Part shown: piece after piece, positions 10,401 through 17,140 of the stretch
Position numbering within the stretch: the first letter of the stretch is position 1
Layout: every line of letters starts with the position of its first letter
Assembly (NCBI GenBank): GCA_000237975.1
Contig: CP003179.1
Coordinates: 372,001-436,000, forward strand
Direction of reading: 5' to 3'
DNA: 64,000 nucleotides
DNA from: Sulfobacillus acidophilus DSM 10332
GTDB taxonomy: Bacteria; Bacillota; Sulfobacillia; Sulfobacillales; Sulfobacillaceae
The notes under the pieces: model-generated
The model's input: only the letters and a program-made list of their open reading frames with translations
Databases searched by the model: none
What the model was told of the DNA's origin: nothing
Position numbers and translations under genes: made by a program

Positions 10401-10653
10401 TTAACCGGCGGAGGGGGCCGCCGTTCGCAGGCATCACATAAACTTCCGTATCGCCTTCTTCTTTACCGACGAAGGCAATCCATTGACCGTCGGGCGATAG
10501 GTGGGGACGACCGGCCGATCCCCATCCGGCCGTCACCCGGCGAGCGAGACCGCCGGTCAAGGGCACCTCCCATAAATCGTCTTCCGCAACAAATACGACA
10601 CGTTGGCCACGAACCGTGGGATACCGATAGTAGCCATGGGATTCCGTTTCCAT
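7441..10653 (-). CDS. Tricorn-type S41 protease
   Basis: About 1,070 residues, the length of Tricorn. The N-terminal two thirds consist of WD/PD40-like beta-propeller repeats (for example SPDGQWIAFVGKEEGDTEVY), followed by a helical C1 segment, a PDZ domain (around residues 760-840) and the S41 catalytic core. Ser731-His732 (in GELGTSHAYE) correspond to the Tricorn Ser-His pair, and Ser955-Asp956 (in NEHAGSDGD) to the nucleophile. In archaea Tricorn degrades peptides released by the proteasome; no signal peptide is visible, so a cytosolic peptidase is likely. ATG 10653 was chosen for homology and because it lies downstream of a good promoter. Transcribed alone. Confidence 0.9.
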   Translation of the reverse strand: METESHGYYRYPTVRGQRVVFVAEDDLWEVPLTGGLARRVTAGWGSAGRPHLSPDGQWIAFVGKEEGDTEVYVMPANGGPLRRLTYLGAGVQVVGWDPDGYIVFSTYQGQPFLSWRTLFRIAVGGGEPEPLPFGPAVAISWGPQGGIVLGRPTTEASHWKRYRGGTRGVLWIDESGTGAFERFALEGSVVNPLWIHNRIYFVADHEGVGNLYSIRPDGTDLKRHTHHTEYYVRNPATDGRTIVYHAGGRLYRWDPETETGAEIPVDYPGQKTQRELKHVEAAEYWTEYNLTPDGEQVLLTTRGKLFQFPPFEGPVRPVGQPQGVRYRLGQYFADGELLVLSDEGGEDGIEMRRPHSFGEDVTRIPGDYGIVTEMIGSPDGAWIALANERQELWVINRSSLEARQVFHSRHGRIQGIDWSPDSQWLAYAAPIVSGPEDPTANARTAIFIYEVAGDTSRQVTRPVLSDRRPVFDPNGRYLYFLSRRMYAPVWDNMKFDLGFPKGEIPCLITLTRDLTSPFMPEPRPMTDNEPASTGSEPISVTIDFDGIDERVLRFPVAEGLFLDLQAGPQHVFWTTVEPDGQEDDDWFIGAPAARATLYRYDLKELKAEVVMERMTSFQLSGNRKVLAIRAGRTLRVVKATDKVETKEDKPGRTSGIVDLNRVRVVVDPPAEWAQMLREAWRLMRELFWTANMADVDWDQIYHRYARLLPRIATRGELSDLLWEMQGELGTSHAYEMGGEYRSEPNHRMGFLGADLQWDAETQGYRIRHLVHGDSWNPDHHSPLLAPGLNISPGDVILAINGQPLGPDLPPGKRLIDQARREVAITVLQPNHSEPRTVRVRPLAKETPARYREWVETNRQRVHERTHGRVGYIHIPNMGSQGFAEFHRGYLAEYDREGLIIDVRFNGGGIVSPLLLEMLNRKRIAFTRTRYGHVEPYPYQAPRGAMVALTNEHAGSDGDIFSHAFKLMGLGPLVGTRTWGGVIGINVRYSLVDGSITTQPEEAFWFKDVGWGVENYGTDPDIEVPYRPQDAMAGVDPQLEQAIDVVLELLQRYEPVMPHFQPVPSRSVPPL

Positions 10654-10690
10654 AGAACGCTCCTGTACGCTGTGACATTTTGGCAATCTC

Positions 10691-10719
10691 AGTATAAAAA
10701 AGCGCCGCGGCTTACGCAA
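10691..10719 (-). promoter_or_regulatory. Sigma-A-type promoter for the tricorn protease
   Basis: On the minus strand, TTGCGT (10719-10714) and TATACT (10696-10691) are separated by exactly 17 bases and lie about 40 bases upstream of the tricorn start. It is divergent from the hemE promoter. Confidence 0.65.
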
Positions 10720-10750
10720 TTTACCGGTTTCCAATCGCCCCCAGCGACTG

Positions 10751-10759
10751 TGTTATAAT
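10751..10759 (+). promoter_or_regulatory. Extended -10 promoter of the haem operon
   Basis: TGTTATAAT at 10751-10759 fits the extended -10 pattern TGnTATAAT, 36 bases before the hemE ATG. The matching -35 region is poor, which is normal for extended -10 promoters. Confidence 0.65.
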
Positions 10760-10794
10760 TTGGGCGACTTAAGCGCCACGACAGGAGGAGCCCG

Positions 10795-11850
10795 ATGACC
10801 TCAAATCCGTTGACCAGCCGATTTATCCGGGCCTGCTGGCGCCAGCCGGTCGATCGCATACCGGTCTGGTTTATGCGTCAAGCAGGTCGCTATCAACCCT
10901 CCTATCGGGCCTTGCGCCGACAATATTCGTTGCTGGAGATTGCTCATCGGCCCGAATTAATTCAACAGGTTACGGTCACCGCCGTGGAAGACCTTCAGGT
11001 CGATGCGGCCATCTTGTTCTCGGACATCATGGTCCCGTTAGAGCCTATGGGGATAGGCTTCGACATTCAAGAAGCGGTCGGGCCGGTGGTGCATGAGCCG
11101 ATTCGGACCATTGGCCAGGTCGAACGGCTTAAACCCGTGAATCCGAGCCGGGATTTGGATTTTGTGCTGGAAGGGATCGAGCGGACGGTGGCGGCATTGG
11201 GGCAAGTTCCCCTCATCGGTTTTTCCGGCGGGCCTTTTACGTTGGCCAGTTATGTCATCGAAGGCGGACCTTCGCGGACCTATCAATGGACCAAATCCAT
11301 CATGTGGAATGCTCCCAATGTGTGGTCCGGGCTGATGGAACGGTTGGCGGCCATGGTTGTCACGTATCTGACGGCTCAGGTCGCGGCGGGAGCTAGCGCG
11401 GTACAAGTGTTTGACAGCTGGATTGGGGCCTTGTCGCGGCCGGACTATGAACGCTTTGTGGAGCCGTATATGACGACGATTTTTGCTCAATTAAAGGCTC
11501 TTCAGGTGCCGCTCATCTACTTCGGCGTGGGAACCGCTCACCTGTTGCCGGCCATGGCCAGAACCGGGGCGACGGTTTTGGGTGTTGATTGGCGGACCCC
11601 CTTGCGCCATGTCCGTCGTCTGTTGGGGGACGAATGGGCCCTCCAAGGCAATTTGGATCCGGTTCGGCTTCTGGCCGGTTGGCCTGCCGTTAAGGACGGC
11701 GCGGAGGATATTTTGCGTGACATGGGCAACCAACCCGGTTTTATTTTTAACTTGGGTCATGGAGTACCGAAAGAGACCGATCCGGTTACGCTTCGCCAAT
11801 TGGTCGATTGGATTCATCATTGGCCGGTAGAACCGGCCCCCATGAAATGA
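10795..11850 (+). CDS. hemE: Uroporphyrinogen decarboxylase
   Basis: A 351-residue cytosolic enzyme that removes four acetate carboxyls from uroporphyrinogen III to give coproporphyrinogen III. The N-terminal signature PVWFMRQAGRYQPSYR contains the substrate-binding arginines. LFSDIMVPLEPMG carries the conserved catalytic Asp region, and GFSGGPFTLASYVIEGG and FNLGHGVPKETDP are further family motifs. The ATG follows ACAGGAGGAG. It opens a hemE-hemH-hemY operon, the order also found in Bacillus, with only 12 bases to the next gene. Confidence 0.95.
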   Translation: MTSNPLTSRFIRACWRQPVDRIPVWFMRQAGRYQPSYRALRRQYSLLEIAHRPELIQQVTVTAVEDLQVDAAILFSDIMVPLEPMGIGFDIQEAVGPVVHEPIRTIGQVERLKPVNPSRDLDFVLEGIERTVAALGQVPLIGFSGGPFTLASYVIEGGPSRTYQWTKSIMWNAPNVWSGLMERLAAMVVTYLTAQVAAGASAVQVFDSWIGALSRPDYERFVEPYMTTIFAQLKALQVPLIYFGVGTAHLLPAMARTGATVLGVDWRTPLRHVRRLLGDEWALQGNLDPVRLLAGWPAVKDGAEDILRDMGNQPGFIFNLGHGVPKETDPVTLRQLVDWIHHWPVEPAPMK

Positions 11851-11862
11851 GGAGCTAGGGTT

Positions 11863-12792
11863 ATGACGCAGTGGGCCAACACGGCCGTTCTGTTAATGGC
11901 GTATGGGACACCGGCCCGTCGGGAGGACGTCGAAGCCTATTACACCCATATCCGGCATGGACGGCCGCCGTCGCAGGCTGAATTGGAAGATTTATTGTCA
12001 CGGTATGATGCGATTGGCGGGTTATCCCCGCTGTGGCAGATTACCCAACGGCAAGCCGCGGTATTGCAAGCGGAATTAAATCGGCGGCATGGGGTGGATG
12101 CGGTCAAAGTTTACTTGGGCATGAAACATGCCCATCCGTTTATTGCCGATGCGATCGAAGAGATTTTAGCCGACGGCCGGCAGCGGGTTGTCGGATTGGT
12201 GTTGGCGCCGCACTATTCGGCGATGAGTGTGGGGACCTATCTTGACGAGGCAAAGCGCGCATTAGCGGATCGGCGGCCGTTTTTCCCGGTCGAATCGTGG
12301 GCGACGCATCCGGGACTGATTACCCTTTTAGCCGAACGCATTCAAGAAATTCGAAGACAATTTTCGGACGCCGAACAACAGGACCTCCCGATCATTTTCA
12401 CGGCACATAGCCTGCCGCAACGCATTTTGGCGTTGAAGGATCCCTATCCGGACGAGCTGAAGCGTACCGGCGATCGGGTGGCGGAGGTGCTGGGGACGAC
12501 TCATTATACGTTTAGTTGGCAATCAGCCGGCCGTACGCGGGAACCGTGGATGGGGCCCGATATTTTGGAGAAGCTGACGCAAATGGCGGCCGACGGCTTT
12601 CGGCAGGCGATCATTTGTCCCGCGGGTTTTGTCGCGGATCATCTTGAGGTGCTCTACGATTTGGATATTCAAGCCCAGCAACACGCCCGTCAATTAGGCA
12701 TGCATATCGAACGGACCCGATCGTTGAACGATGATCCGGCATTAGGGCGAATTTTGGCCGACGTGGTGGAAGGAGCCCTTCAGCATGACTGA
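11863..12792 (+). CDS. hemH: Ferrochelatase (probably coproporphyrin ferrochelatase, CpfC type)
   Basis: A 309-residue class I chelatase that inserts Fe2+ into a porphyrin. The catalytic His182 lies in FTAHSLPQRI and Glu262 in FVADHLEVLYDLD, both invariant in the family. In Firmicutes the substrate is normally coproporphyrin III, not protoporphyrin IX. Assignment to that branch rests on the neighbouring hemY-type oxidase, not on a residue I can point to. There is no transmembrane anchor, as in the soluble Bacillus enzyme. Its last eight bases overlap the start of the next gene. Confidence 0.93.
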   Translation: MTQWANTAVLLMAYGTPARREDVEAYYTHIRHGRPPSQAELEDLLSRYDAIGGLSPLWQITQRQAAVLQAELNRRHGVDAVKVYLGMKHAHPFIADAIEEILADGRQRVVGLVLAPHYSAMSVGTYLDEAKRALADRRPFFPVESWATHPGLITLLAERIQEIRRQFSDAEQQDLPIIFTAHSLPQRILALKDPYPDELKRTGDRVAEVLGTTHYTFSWQSAGRTREPWMGPDILEKLTQMAADGFRQAIICPAGFVADHLEVLYDLDIQAQQHARQLGMHIERTRSLNDDPALGRILADVVEGALQHD

Positions 12793-14221
12793 AAGAATTC
12801 ACCGGACGGTCATCGTCGGCGGCGGGATTAGCGGGTTGACAGCAGCCTATCGTTTGGTGAAAGAGGGCGTAGGGCACCGCGAGGTTTGGCTTTTCGAAAA
12901 GGATACTCGCGTGGGCGGCGTGATCCAAAGTGATGTCCAGGACGGGGTTGTTTTGGAAGGGGGCCCGGACTCCCTTTTGTTGAGAAAACCGGAAGCGGTT
13001 GAATTGGTCAGGGAAGTTGGACTCGGGGACACGTTAATCGGTACCAATCCGAAGGTCAGGGGTTCTTATATTTTTCGGCGGGGGCGATTTCATGAAATCC
13101 CGGCCGGACTTCAAGTGGGAATCCCGACCGGGCTCGACACGATTTGGAAAAGTGATTTGTTAAGTTGGCAAGAAAAATCGCGGCTCTTATGGGACTTTAT
13201 CCTACCACGACAACCGATCGGCGAGGACATTGCCCTGGGTCGCCTGCTGCGTTATCGCTTCGGAAACGGCATCGTGGATACGTTGGTTGCCCCCATGTTG
13301 GCGGGGATTTACGCCGGAGATATTGACCAACTGAGCACGTGGATGACGGTGCCCCAACTTTTGGAATTTCAGGCGCGTGATCGGAGCTTAATCCGCGCCG
13401 CTTATCGCGCCTATAAAGCGCAGCCGAAACCTACGGCTTCCCCGTCGGCGTCGTCGGGGGGCATCCGGGGCATCTTTGCCACGGTATCCGACGGGTTAGA
13501 ACACTTGGCGCGGCAAGTGGCCGAGCGTATTACCCAGTACGGCGGGGTCATCCATACCGGTCAAGCGGTGGAAGCCGTTGAGGCGCACGGTCCGCATCAA
13601 TACGCGGTGATATTGGCCGACGGTCGGCACATTGACGCCGATCAGGTCTTGTTGGCGGTTCCCGCACATATCGCGGCGCGTTTGGTGCAATCCTGGAACC
13701 GGGATTTGGCGGAACCTCTCGAAGAAATCCCCTATGCCGATTTGGCGGTCATTGGCGCCGTCTATCGTCCGACCGCATTTAGTCGCCCCTTGGATAAAAC
13801 CGGTTTTTTAGTACCCAAAACCGAGGGCCTCGGAATGACGGCCGGCACCTGGGTGCGTAGTAAGTGGGATTATCCCGAAACGGTGGAGTGGGTCCCGATT
13901 CGGGCTTTTTATGGCCGGGCGGGGGATACCACCCTTTTGTCGCTGTCCGACGATGCACTCTTGGCCCGCTATCGGCAGGAACTGGCCTTTATCATGGGCG
14001 TCACCGACAGCCCGGAATATGCCCGGGTGTTCCGGATTCCCCGGGCTATGCCGCAATATGTTGTCGGGCATAAAAGCCGGGTTGACCGTCTTCGGAACCA
14101 GCTAACCCGATGGCCGGGCTTTTTCCTGACCGGCTCTTATTGGGATGGCGTGGGGATTCCGGATTGCATTCGATTGGCGACCTCGGTGGCCCATACGATG
14201 CGCCAGGAATGGTCCGATTAG
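12785..14221 (+). CDS. hemY: Copro-/protoporphyrinogen oxidase (HemY/CgoX type)
   Basis: A 478-residue FAD flavoenzyme that dehydrogenates coproporphyrinogen III (Gram-positive pathway) to the porphyrin. The dinucleotide-binding motif GGGISGLTAAYRL is at residues 12-25, followed by the family's EGGPDSLL segment. The C-terminal GSYWDGVGIPDCIRLATSVA is the second FAD-contacting motif. The start overlaps hemH by eight bases, so the genes are translationally coupled. Gene order and type together support the coproporphyrin-dependent haem route, in which a final HemQ decarboxylase is needed; no hemQ is seen in this window. Confidence 0.93.
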   Translation: MTERIHRTVIVGGGISGLTAAYRLVKEGVGHREVWLFEKDTRVGGVIQSDVQDGVVLEGGPDSLLLRKPEAVELVREVGLGDTLIGTNPKVRGSYIFRRGRFHEIPAGLQVGIPTGLDTIWKSDLLSWQEKSRLLWDFILPRQPIGEDIALGRLLRYRFGNGIVDTLVAPMLAGIYAGDIDQLSTWMTVPQLLEFQARDRSLIRAAYRAYKAQPKPTASPSASSGGIRGIFATVSDGLEHLARQVAERITQYGGVIHTGQAVEAVEAHGPHQYAVILADGRHIDADQVLLAVPAHIAARLVQSWNRDLAEPLEEIPYADLAVIGAVYRPTAFSRPLDKTGFLVPKTEGLGMTAGTWVRSKWDYPETVEWVPIRAFYGRAGDTTLLSLSDDALLARYRQELAFIMGVTDSPEYARVFRIPRAMPQYVVGHKSRVDRLRNQLTRWPGFFLTGSYWDGVGIPDCIRLATSVAHTMRQEWSD

Positions 14222-14496
14222 AGTTTACCCCAGATTAATAACAATCCCAGTGCGACAAACATGATGCCGGCCCCGAGATGGATATATTGGGTCGGCACCA
14301 GTTTTGTAATCGCCTCGCCAAAAATGACCCCCAGTAGGGCACTCACGGATAGGGCGACCGCGGCTCCGATAAATACCGAGAGGGCGGAGTCGCTCTGGGC
14401 CGACAAGGTCATCACCGTCAGTTGTGTTTTATCCCCCAGTTCGGCAAAAAAAATAAGGGCAAACGTTGAAAAAAACACTTTCCAATCCAATCTCAT
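14218..14496 (-). CDS. GDT1/TMEM165 (UPF0016) family cation transporter, half-length
   Basis: A 92-residue membrane protein with three probable transmembrane helices and the family's acidic signature ELGDKTQL (E-x-G-D-K-T) near residue 18. Family members export Mn2+ or Ca2+. Full-length proteins carry two such repeats; this one has a single repeat, so it presumably forms homodimers, as other single-repeat bacterial members are thought to. The ATG at 14496 has an AGGAGGAA site; longer starts would add an unconvincing soluble extension. It is convergent with hemY (four-base overlap). I could not recognise a yybP-ykoY Mn riboswitch in its leader. Confidence 0.8.
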   Translation of the reverse strand: MRLDWKVFFSTFALIFFAELGDKTQLTVMTLSAQSDSALSVFIGAAVALSVSALLGVIFGEAITKLVPTQYIHLGAGIMFVALGLLLIWGKL

Positions 14497-14557
14497 TCCT
14501 CCTATCGAGGCGGTCCTTTCATACCTATGACGCCTAAGGGACAGCCATAACCCTTCG

Positions 14558-14576
14558 TGATTTGTTTCACAAATCA
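14558..14576. promoter_or_regulatory. Inverted repeat in the GDT1/sor divergent intergenic region
   Basis: TGATTTGT and ACAAATCA flank the trinucleotide TTC, a nearly perfect dyad between the divergent GDT1-type and sor genes. It could be an operator or a small hairpin; no regulator is assigned. Confidence 0.4.
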
Positions 14577-14605
14577 AAAAAGATGAAATACACGAAGATT
14601 ACCTC

Positions 14606-14634
14606 TTGTTTTCTGAAATAAGAATTAGTATTCT
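14606..14634 (+). promoter_or_regulatory. Promoter of sor
   Basis: TTGTTT (14606-14611) and TATTCT (14629-14634) are spaced by 17 bases in a distinctly AT-rich leader, about 70 bases before the sor start. Confidence 0.6.
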
Positions 14635-14641
14635 AGAACTA

Positions 14642-14659
14642 GATACCATACCAGGTATC
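14642..14659 (+). promoter_or_regulatory. Inverted repeat in the sor leader
   Basis: GATACC (14642-14647) and GGTATC (14654-14659) are perfect inverted arms around a six-base centre. The dyad sits just downstream of the predicted -10 element, where a repressor could block transcription or an mRNA hairpin could form. Confidence 0.45.
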
Positions 14660-14703
14660 GTTTAATAAAAAACAATTCTTAATGACTGGAGATGAAGATA
14701 CCT

Positions 14704-15624
14704 ATGCCCGTACCGTACATTGCGGTCAACAAGGCGCGCGTGCTCAATGCCCCTTCTAGTTTTGAGACGTTTACCTCCGTAGGGCCGAAAGTGTGCATGG
14801 TGACAGCCAATCACGAGGGATTTGTGGGCTTTCAAAACCATGTGCAAGTCGGGGTGTTCCCTATGGGGGGCCGATATGGTGCCGCCAAAATGGACATGCA
14901 CGAAGAACTGAACCCCATCGGGATTGTGCAATATACCATGTGGCGTCACTGGGAAGACCATGAAGCCATGCACTACGAGAACTTCGACTCCATTTTCCGC
15001 CTTTGCAGCCAGTGCCTAAATATGGTGGTGGAAGGTCCGTGGGAGCCGCTTTATGAAATTGTGGCCCATGATTTGCCGGAGAACGTCAGCATGACGGATG
15101 TCCCGGCCGCGTTAGGAGCGGCGTGGATGGCGGGACAACCGGTACCGGCTGTATCTTTACCCTATGGTCAGCGTATTGTCGCGGCGTCGGATCACACGGT
15201 CATTCCCGGTCGCGAAAAAGATTTCGAGCAAGCGATTGTCGATGTCATGACCGCCTTTAAAAAAGCACCCGGGTTTCTTGGCTATATGGTCATGAAACAG
15301 ATTGGCGCATCCGCGATTGGTGCCATGCAATTAACACCGCAAGGGATTCACCAAGCGTTACAGACTCGGGGTGACAACCCTCCGCGCGACAAAGAAGGAA
15401 ACTTCCAACCGATGCAAGCGCATTCGAGCCCGCAGGAATATGTCGTGCATATGGAATGGGCCGACATGAACTCGGCGATGATGGGCATTTCTCGGGTGGT
15501 TGTCAACCACAAAATGCGCATGATTCATGACCGCGTATTAGAAACCGTCTTAAAAGGTCCTTATGTGACACTATGGAACCCCATTATGGAAGACACGTCG
15601 TGGCGAGAGTATTTGCACTCATAA
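14704..15624 (+). CDS. sor: Sulfur oxygenase reductase
   Basis: A 306-residue cytosolic enzyme that disproportionates elemental sulfur with O2 to sulfite, thiosulfate and sulfide without added cofactors. Counting from ATG 14704, Cys31 (VGPKVCMVTA), His86 and His90 (DHEAMH), Glu114 (GPWEPLYE), Cys101 and Cys104 fall at the numbers used for the Acidianus ambivalens enzyme, where Cys31 carries the sulfur chain and H86/H90/E114 bind the mononuclear iron. The homologous N-terminus MPVPYIAVN supports this start; the upstream ATG at 14692 sits directly on the GGAG site. The family assembles into 24-subunit hollow spheres. Monocistronic, with its own promoter and terminator. Confidence 0.95.
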   Translation: MPVPYIAVNKARVLNAPSSFETFTSVGPKVCMVTANHEGFVGFQNHVQVGVFPMGGRYGAAKMDMHEELNPIGIVQYTMWRHWEDHEAMHYENFDSIFRLCSQCLNMVVEGPWEPLYEIVAHDLPENVSMTDVPAALGAAWMAGQPVPAVSLPYGQRIVAASDHTVIPGREKDFEQAIVDVMTAFKKAPGFLGYMVMKQIGASAIGAMQLTPQGIHQALQTRGDNPPRDKEGNFQPMQAHSSPQEYVVHMEWADMNSAMMGISRVVVNHKMRMIHDRVLETVLKGPYVTLWNPIMEDTSWREYLHS

Positions 15625-15640
15625 CCGGTTAGCCTTGACC

Positions 15641-15696
15641 GGCCAACGGCCCTTCCACTGGACTTATAATCGCTATGAGGGGCTGTTGGCCTTTAT
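15641..15696 (+). terminator. Terminator of sor
   Basis: GGCCAACGGCC and GGCTGTTGGCC (one G-U pair) form an 11-bp stem with a long loop, followed by TTTATTATT, 16 bases after the sor stop. Confidence 0.6.
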
Positions 15697-15731
15697 TATT
15701 GAGGTGGTAGGCGATACCATCCCGGGTGATC

Positions 15732-15760
15732 TTGTTTCGTCCGTCGTAATATGCTATCAT
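15732..15760 (+). promoter_or_regulatory. Promoter of tRNA-Arg
   Basis: TTGTTT (15732-15737), a 17-base spacer and TATCAT (15755-15760) end ten bases before the tRNA 5' end. Confidence 0.65.
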
Positions 15761-15770
15761 ACTTCCTGTC

Positions 15771-15845
15771 GCGCCCGTGGTGAAGTGGATATCACGCAGG
15801 CCTCCGGAGCCTGAAGCAGGGGTTCGAGTCCCTTCGGGCGCACCA
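15771..15845 (+). tRNA. tRNA-Arg (anticodon CCG)
   Basis: A 75-nt cloverleaf with encoded CCA. The acceptor stem GCGCCCG pairs with CGGGCGC. The anticodon stem CAGGC/GCCTG encloses the loop CTCCGGA, whose anticodon CCG is at 15804-15806. The T arm is AGGGG-TTCGAGT-CCCTT. It reads CGG arginine codons, which are common in this genome. The 3' half from 15813 onward is part of the 59-bp direct repeat used as the insertion site of the mobile element. The gene stays complete on the left side of the insertion. Confidence 0.95.
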
Positions 15846-15871
15846 TTTTTATTTTGCGCCGAAAACCCGCA
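15813..15871 (+). repeat. attL: left copy of the 59-bp direct repeat
   Basis: Identical base for base to 44278-44336. It starts in the variable region of the tRNA, covers the T arm, acceptor 3' strand and CCA, and runs 26 bases beyond the tRNA into the first arm of the terminator hairpin (AACCCGCA...TGCGGGTT). Strand exchange must occur within it. Confidence 0.93.
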
Positions 15872-15897
15872 CAGCACCACGCTTTGCGGGTTTGTTG
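15863..15897 (+). terminator. Terminator-like hairpin after tRNA-Arg
   Basis: AACCCGCA and the later TGCGGGTT pair as a hairpin 20 bases after the tRNA end. A matching hairpin with a better T-run follows attR (44329-44362), so each junction keeps a terminator. Confidence 0.55.
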
Positions 15898-15923
15898 TTG
15901 CCACAAACTGGAATCCACGCGAC

Positions 15924-15950
15924 GGCGTCACCACGAGGCGTCACCACGAG
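15924..15950 (+). repeat. Tandem 13-bp repeat inside attL, candidate integrase/Xis arm sites
   Basis: GCGTCACCACGAG occurs twice head to tail (15925-15937, 15938-15950), 53 bases inside the left repeat. The same motif occurs as a tandem pair near the right end (44133-44156). This is the arrangement expected of arm-type integrase binding sites. Confidence 0.6.
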
Positions 15951-15972
15951 AGACCCCGCGTTAGGATGCATA

Positions 15973-16698
15973 TCAGTTCGACCGAAACTCCCGAGCCATA
16001 TCGACCAGGAGCCGCCGTTGCCCCGGCGAGAGATGCCGCCACATTTCCCGCAGGGCCAGCCAGTCGGCATCATTAGGTTCCTCTGGGGTTGGCGTGGCCG
16101 TGGACTTGGCTCCTTTTCGAAAGCGAATCCGCGCCGTCGTCGCTAGCGACTCAACGGCGATGTTAATGAGCGCATGTACGTTTTTGGTTAAAACGGCCGT
16201 ATCGACAGTATCCGGATCAGCCGACCACAAAGCCCACAGCCACACGGGCCGACTGGGTTCGAACTCCCCACCCGCTTTTGCGGGCGGTTTCCATGCGGGA
16301 ATCCCCAACACAAACCATAATTCCCGCAATGCCAGAAGAGAGGTGGTTCCGGCGATGGCATCCCATACGCGCGGAGCCCGCTCGACGATCAATGCCGACC
16401 CGGCTGTTACGGACATGATCCGCCTATTAATTTTGGGAGATTCCAGCTCATATTCGCGATCGGATAACCAGTAATCGGCCAATCCCAATAAAAGAGTCGC
16501 GTTTTCGTCGGCGGCTAACCACGGGCATCCATACGCATCGGGAGCCGACAGCCGCATTAACGTATCGCGCGACGGACGATTGACACCGCGCTCGATTTTG
16601 GAAATTTGGCTCTGGGATACACCCGCAGCGGCGGAAATATCGTACGTGCTTCGCCCCTTCAGCCGCCGAACCGACACCAGATATTTTGACAGCACCAC
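15973..16698 (-). CDS. XRE-family repressor of the element
   Basis: A 241-residue protein with an N-terminal Cro/C1-type helix-turn-helix at about residues 7-60 (TYDISAAAGVSQSQISKIERGVNRPS). The rest, residues 70-241, is Trp-rich and not recognised; it may be a ligand or multimerisation domain, and no Ser-Lys autoprotease motif of LexA/CI type is visible. The GTG at 16698 follows AGGAGGGG. It is transcribed away from the excisionase-like gene, a layout typical of lysogeny-type switches in integrative elements, and the inverted repeats in the shared intergenic region are its probable operators. Confidence 0.8.
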   Translation of the reverse strand: MVLSKYLVSVRRLKGRSTYDISAAAGVSQSQISKIERGVNRPSRDTLMRLSAPDAYGCPWLAADENATLLLGLADYWLSDREYELESPKINRRIMSVTAGSALIVERAPRVWDAIAGTTSLLALRELWFVLGIPAWKPPAKAGGEFEPSRPVWLWALWSADPDTVDTAVLTKNVHALINIAVESLATTARIRFRKGAKSTATPTPEEPNDADWLALREMWRHLSPGQRRLLVDMAREFRSN

Positions 16699-16747
16699 AT
16701 TCCCCTCCTAGACGCTCCGGCACATATGATACCACAAGTAATTCCTG

Positions 16748-16803
16748 ACTGATTCTTGACTCAAAAATTTCGCCGGTCTATACTGAGAACAGAAGGAATC
16801 AGT
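16748..16803 (+). promoter_or_regulatory. Promoter flanked by inverted operator-like repeats
   Basis: A near-consensus promoter, TTGACT (16756-16761), 17-base spacer, TATACT (16779-16784), drives the excisionase-primase direction. It is bracketed by ACTGATTC (16748-16755) and its exact complement GAATCAGT (16796-16803), a placement suited to repression by the divergent XRE protein. Confidence 0.65.
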
Positions 16804-16829
16804 TATAACTCAGGAGGGCGTTACAATCA

Positions 16830-17078
16830 ATGACTGACGAACAAATATGGGAGGCAATAGAGCGAGAAACCGGAACCAAGCGGCCAGCAGTAGTAACCGT
16901 GGAGGAATTCGGCGACATCTTTCGGCTGAGCCGGCCGACGGCATATCGCGAGGTGTCCCGGGGCAGTGTACGGAGCATCAGAACAGCCGGGACCATCCGC
17001 ATTCCCGTCAGCGAAGTGTTCCGTCGGTTTCGAGAGGCGGAGGCCTTGCCCGAAGTGCCCAAAGCCAAGGCTCAATGA
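16830..17078 (+). CDS. Excisionase-like small helix-turn-helix protein
   Basis: An 82-residue DNA-binding protein of the excisionase/MerR-like winged-helix type. The segment TVEEFGDIFRLSRPTAYREVSRGSVRSIRTAGTIR has the layout of a helix-turn-helix followed by a short wing. In integrative elements such proteins bend DNA at att sites and favour excision. It is the first gene rightwards from the repressed promoter, opposite the XRE gene. The start was taken at ATG 16830, nine bases after the GGAGGG site. A role as an activator of the following genes is also possible. Confidence 0.65.
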   Translation: MTDEQIWEAIERETGTKRPAVVTVEEFGDIFRLSRPTAYREVSRGSVRSIRTAGTIRIPVSEVFRRFREAEALPEVPKAKAQ

Positions 17079-17140
17079 CTTAATAAAGAGAGCGTCCGGT
17101 GACCGCCGGGCGCTCTTGGCTGATGGAAAGGAGTCATCAC

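Noticed and set aside
14497-14600. Possible yybP-ykoY Mn riboswitch ahead of the GDT1-family gene
   Set aside because: The family would suggest one, but the conserved loop sequences cannot be found in the leader on the coding strand.
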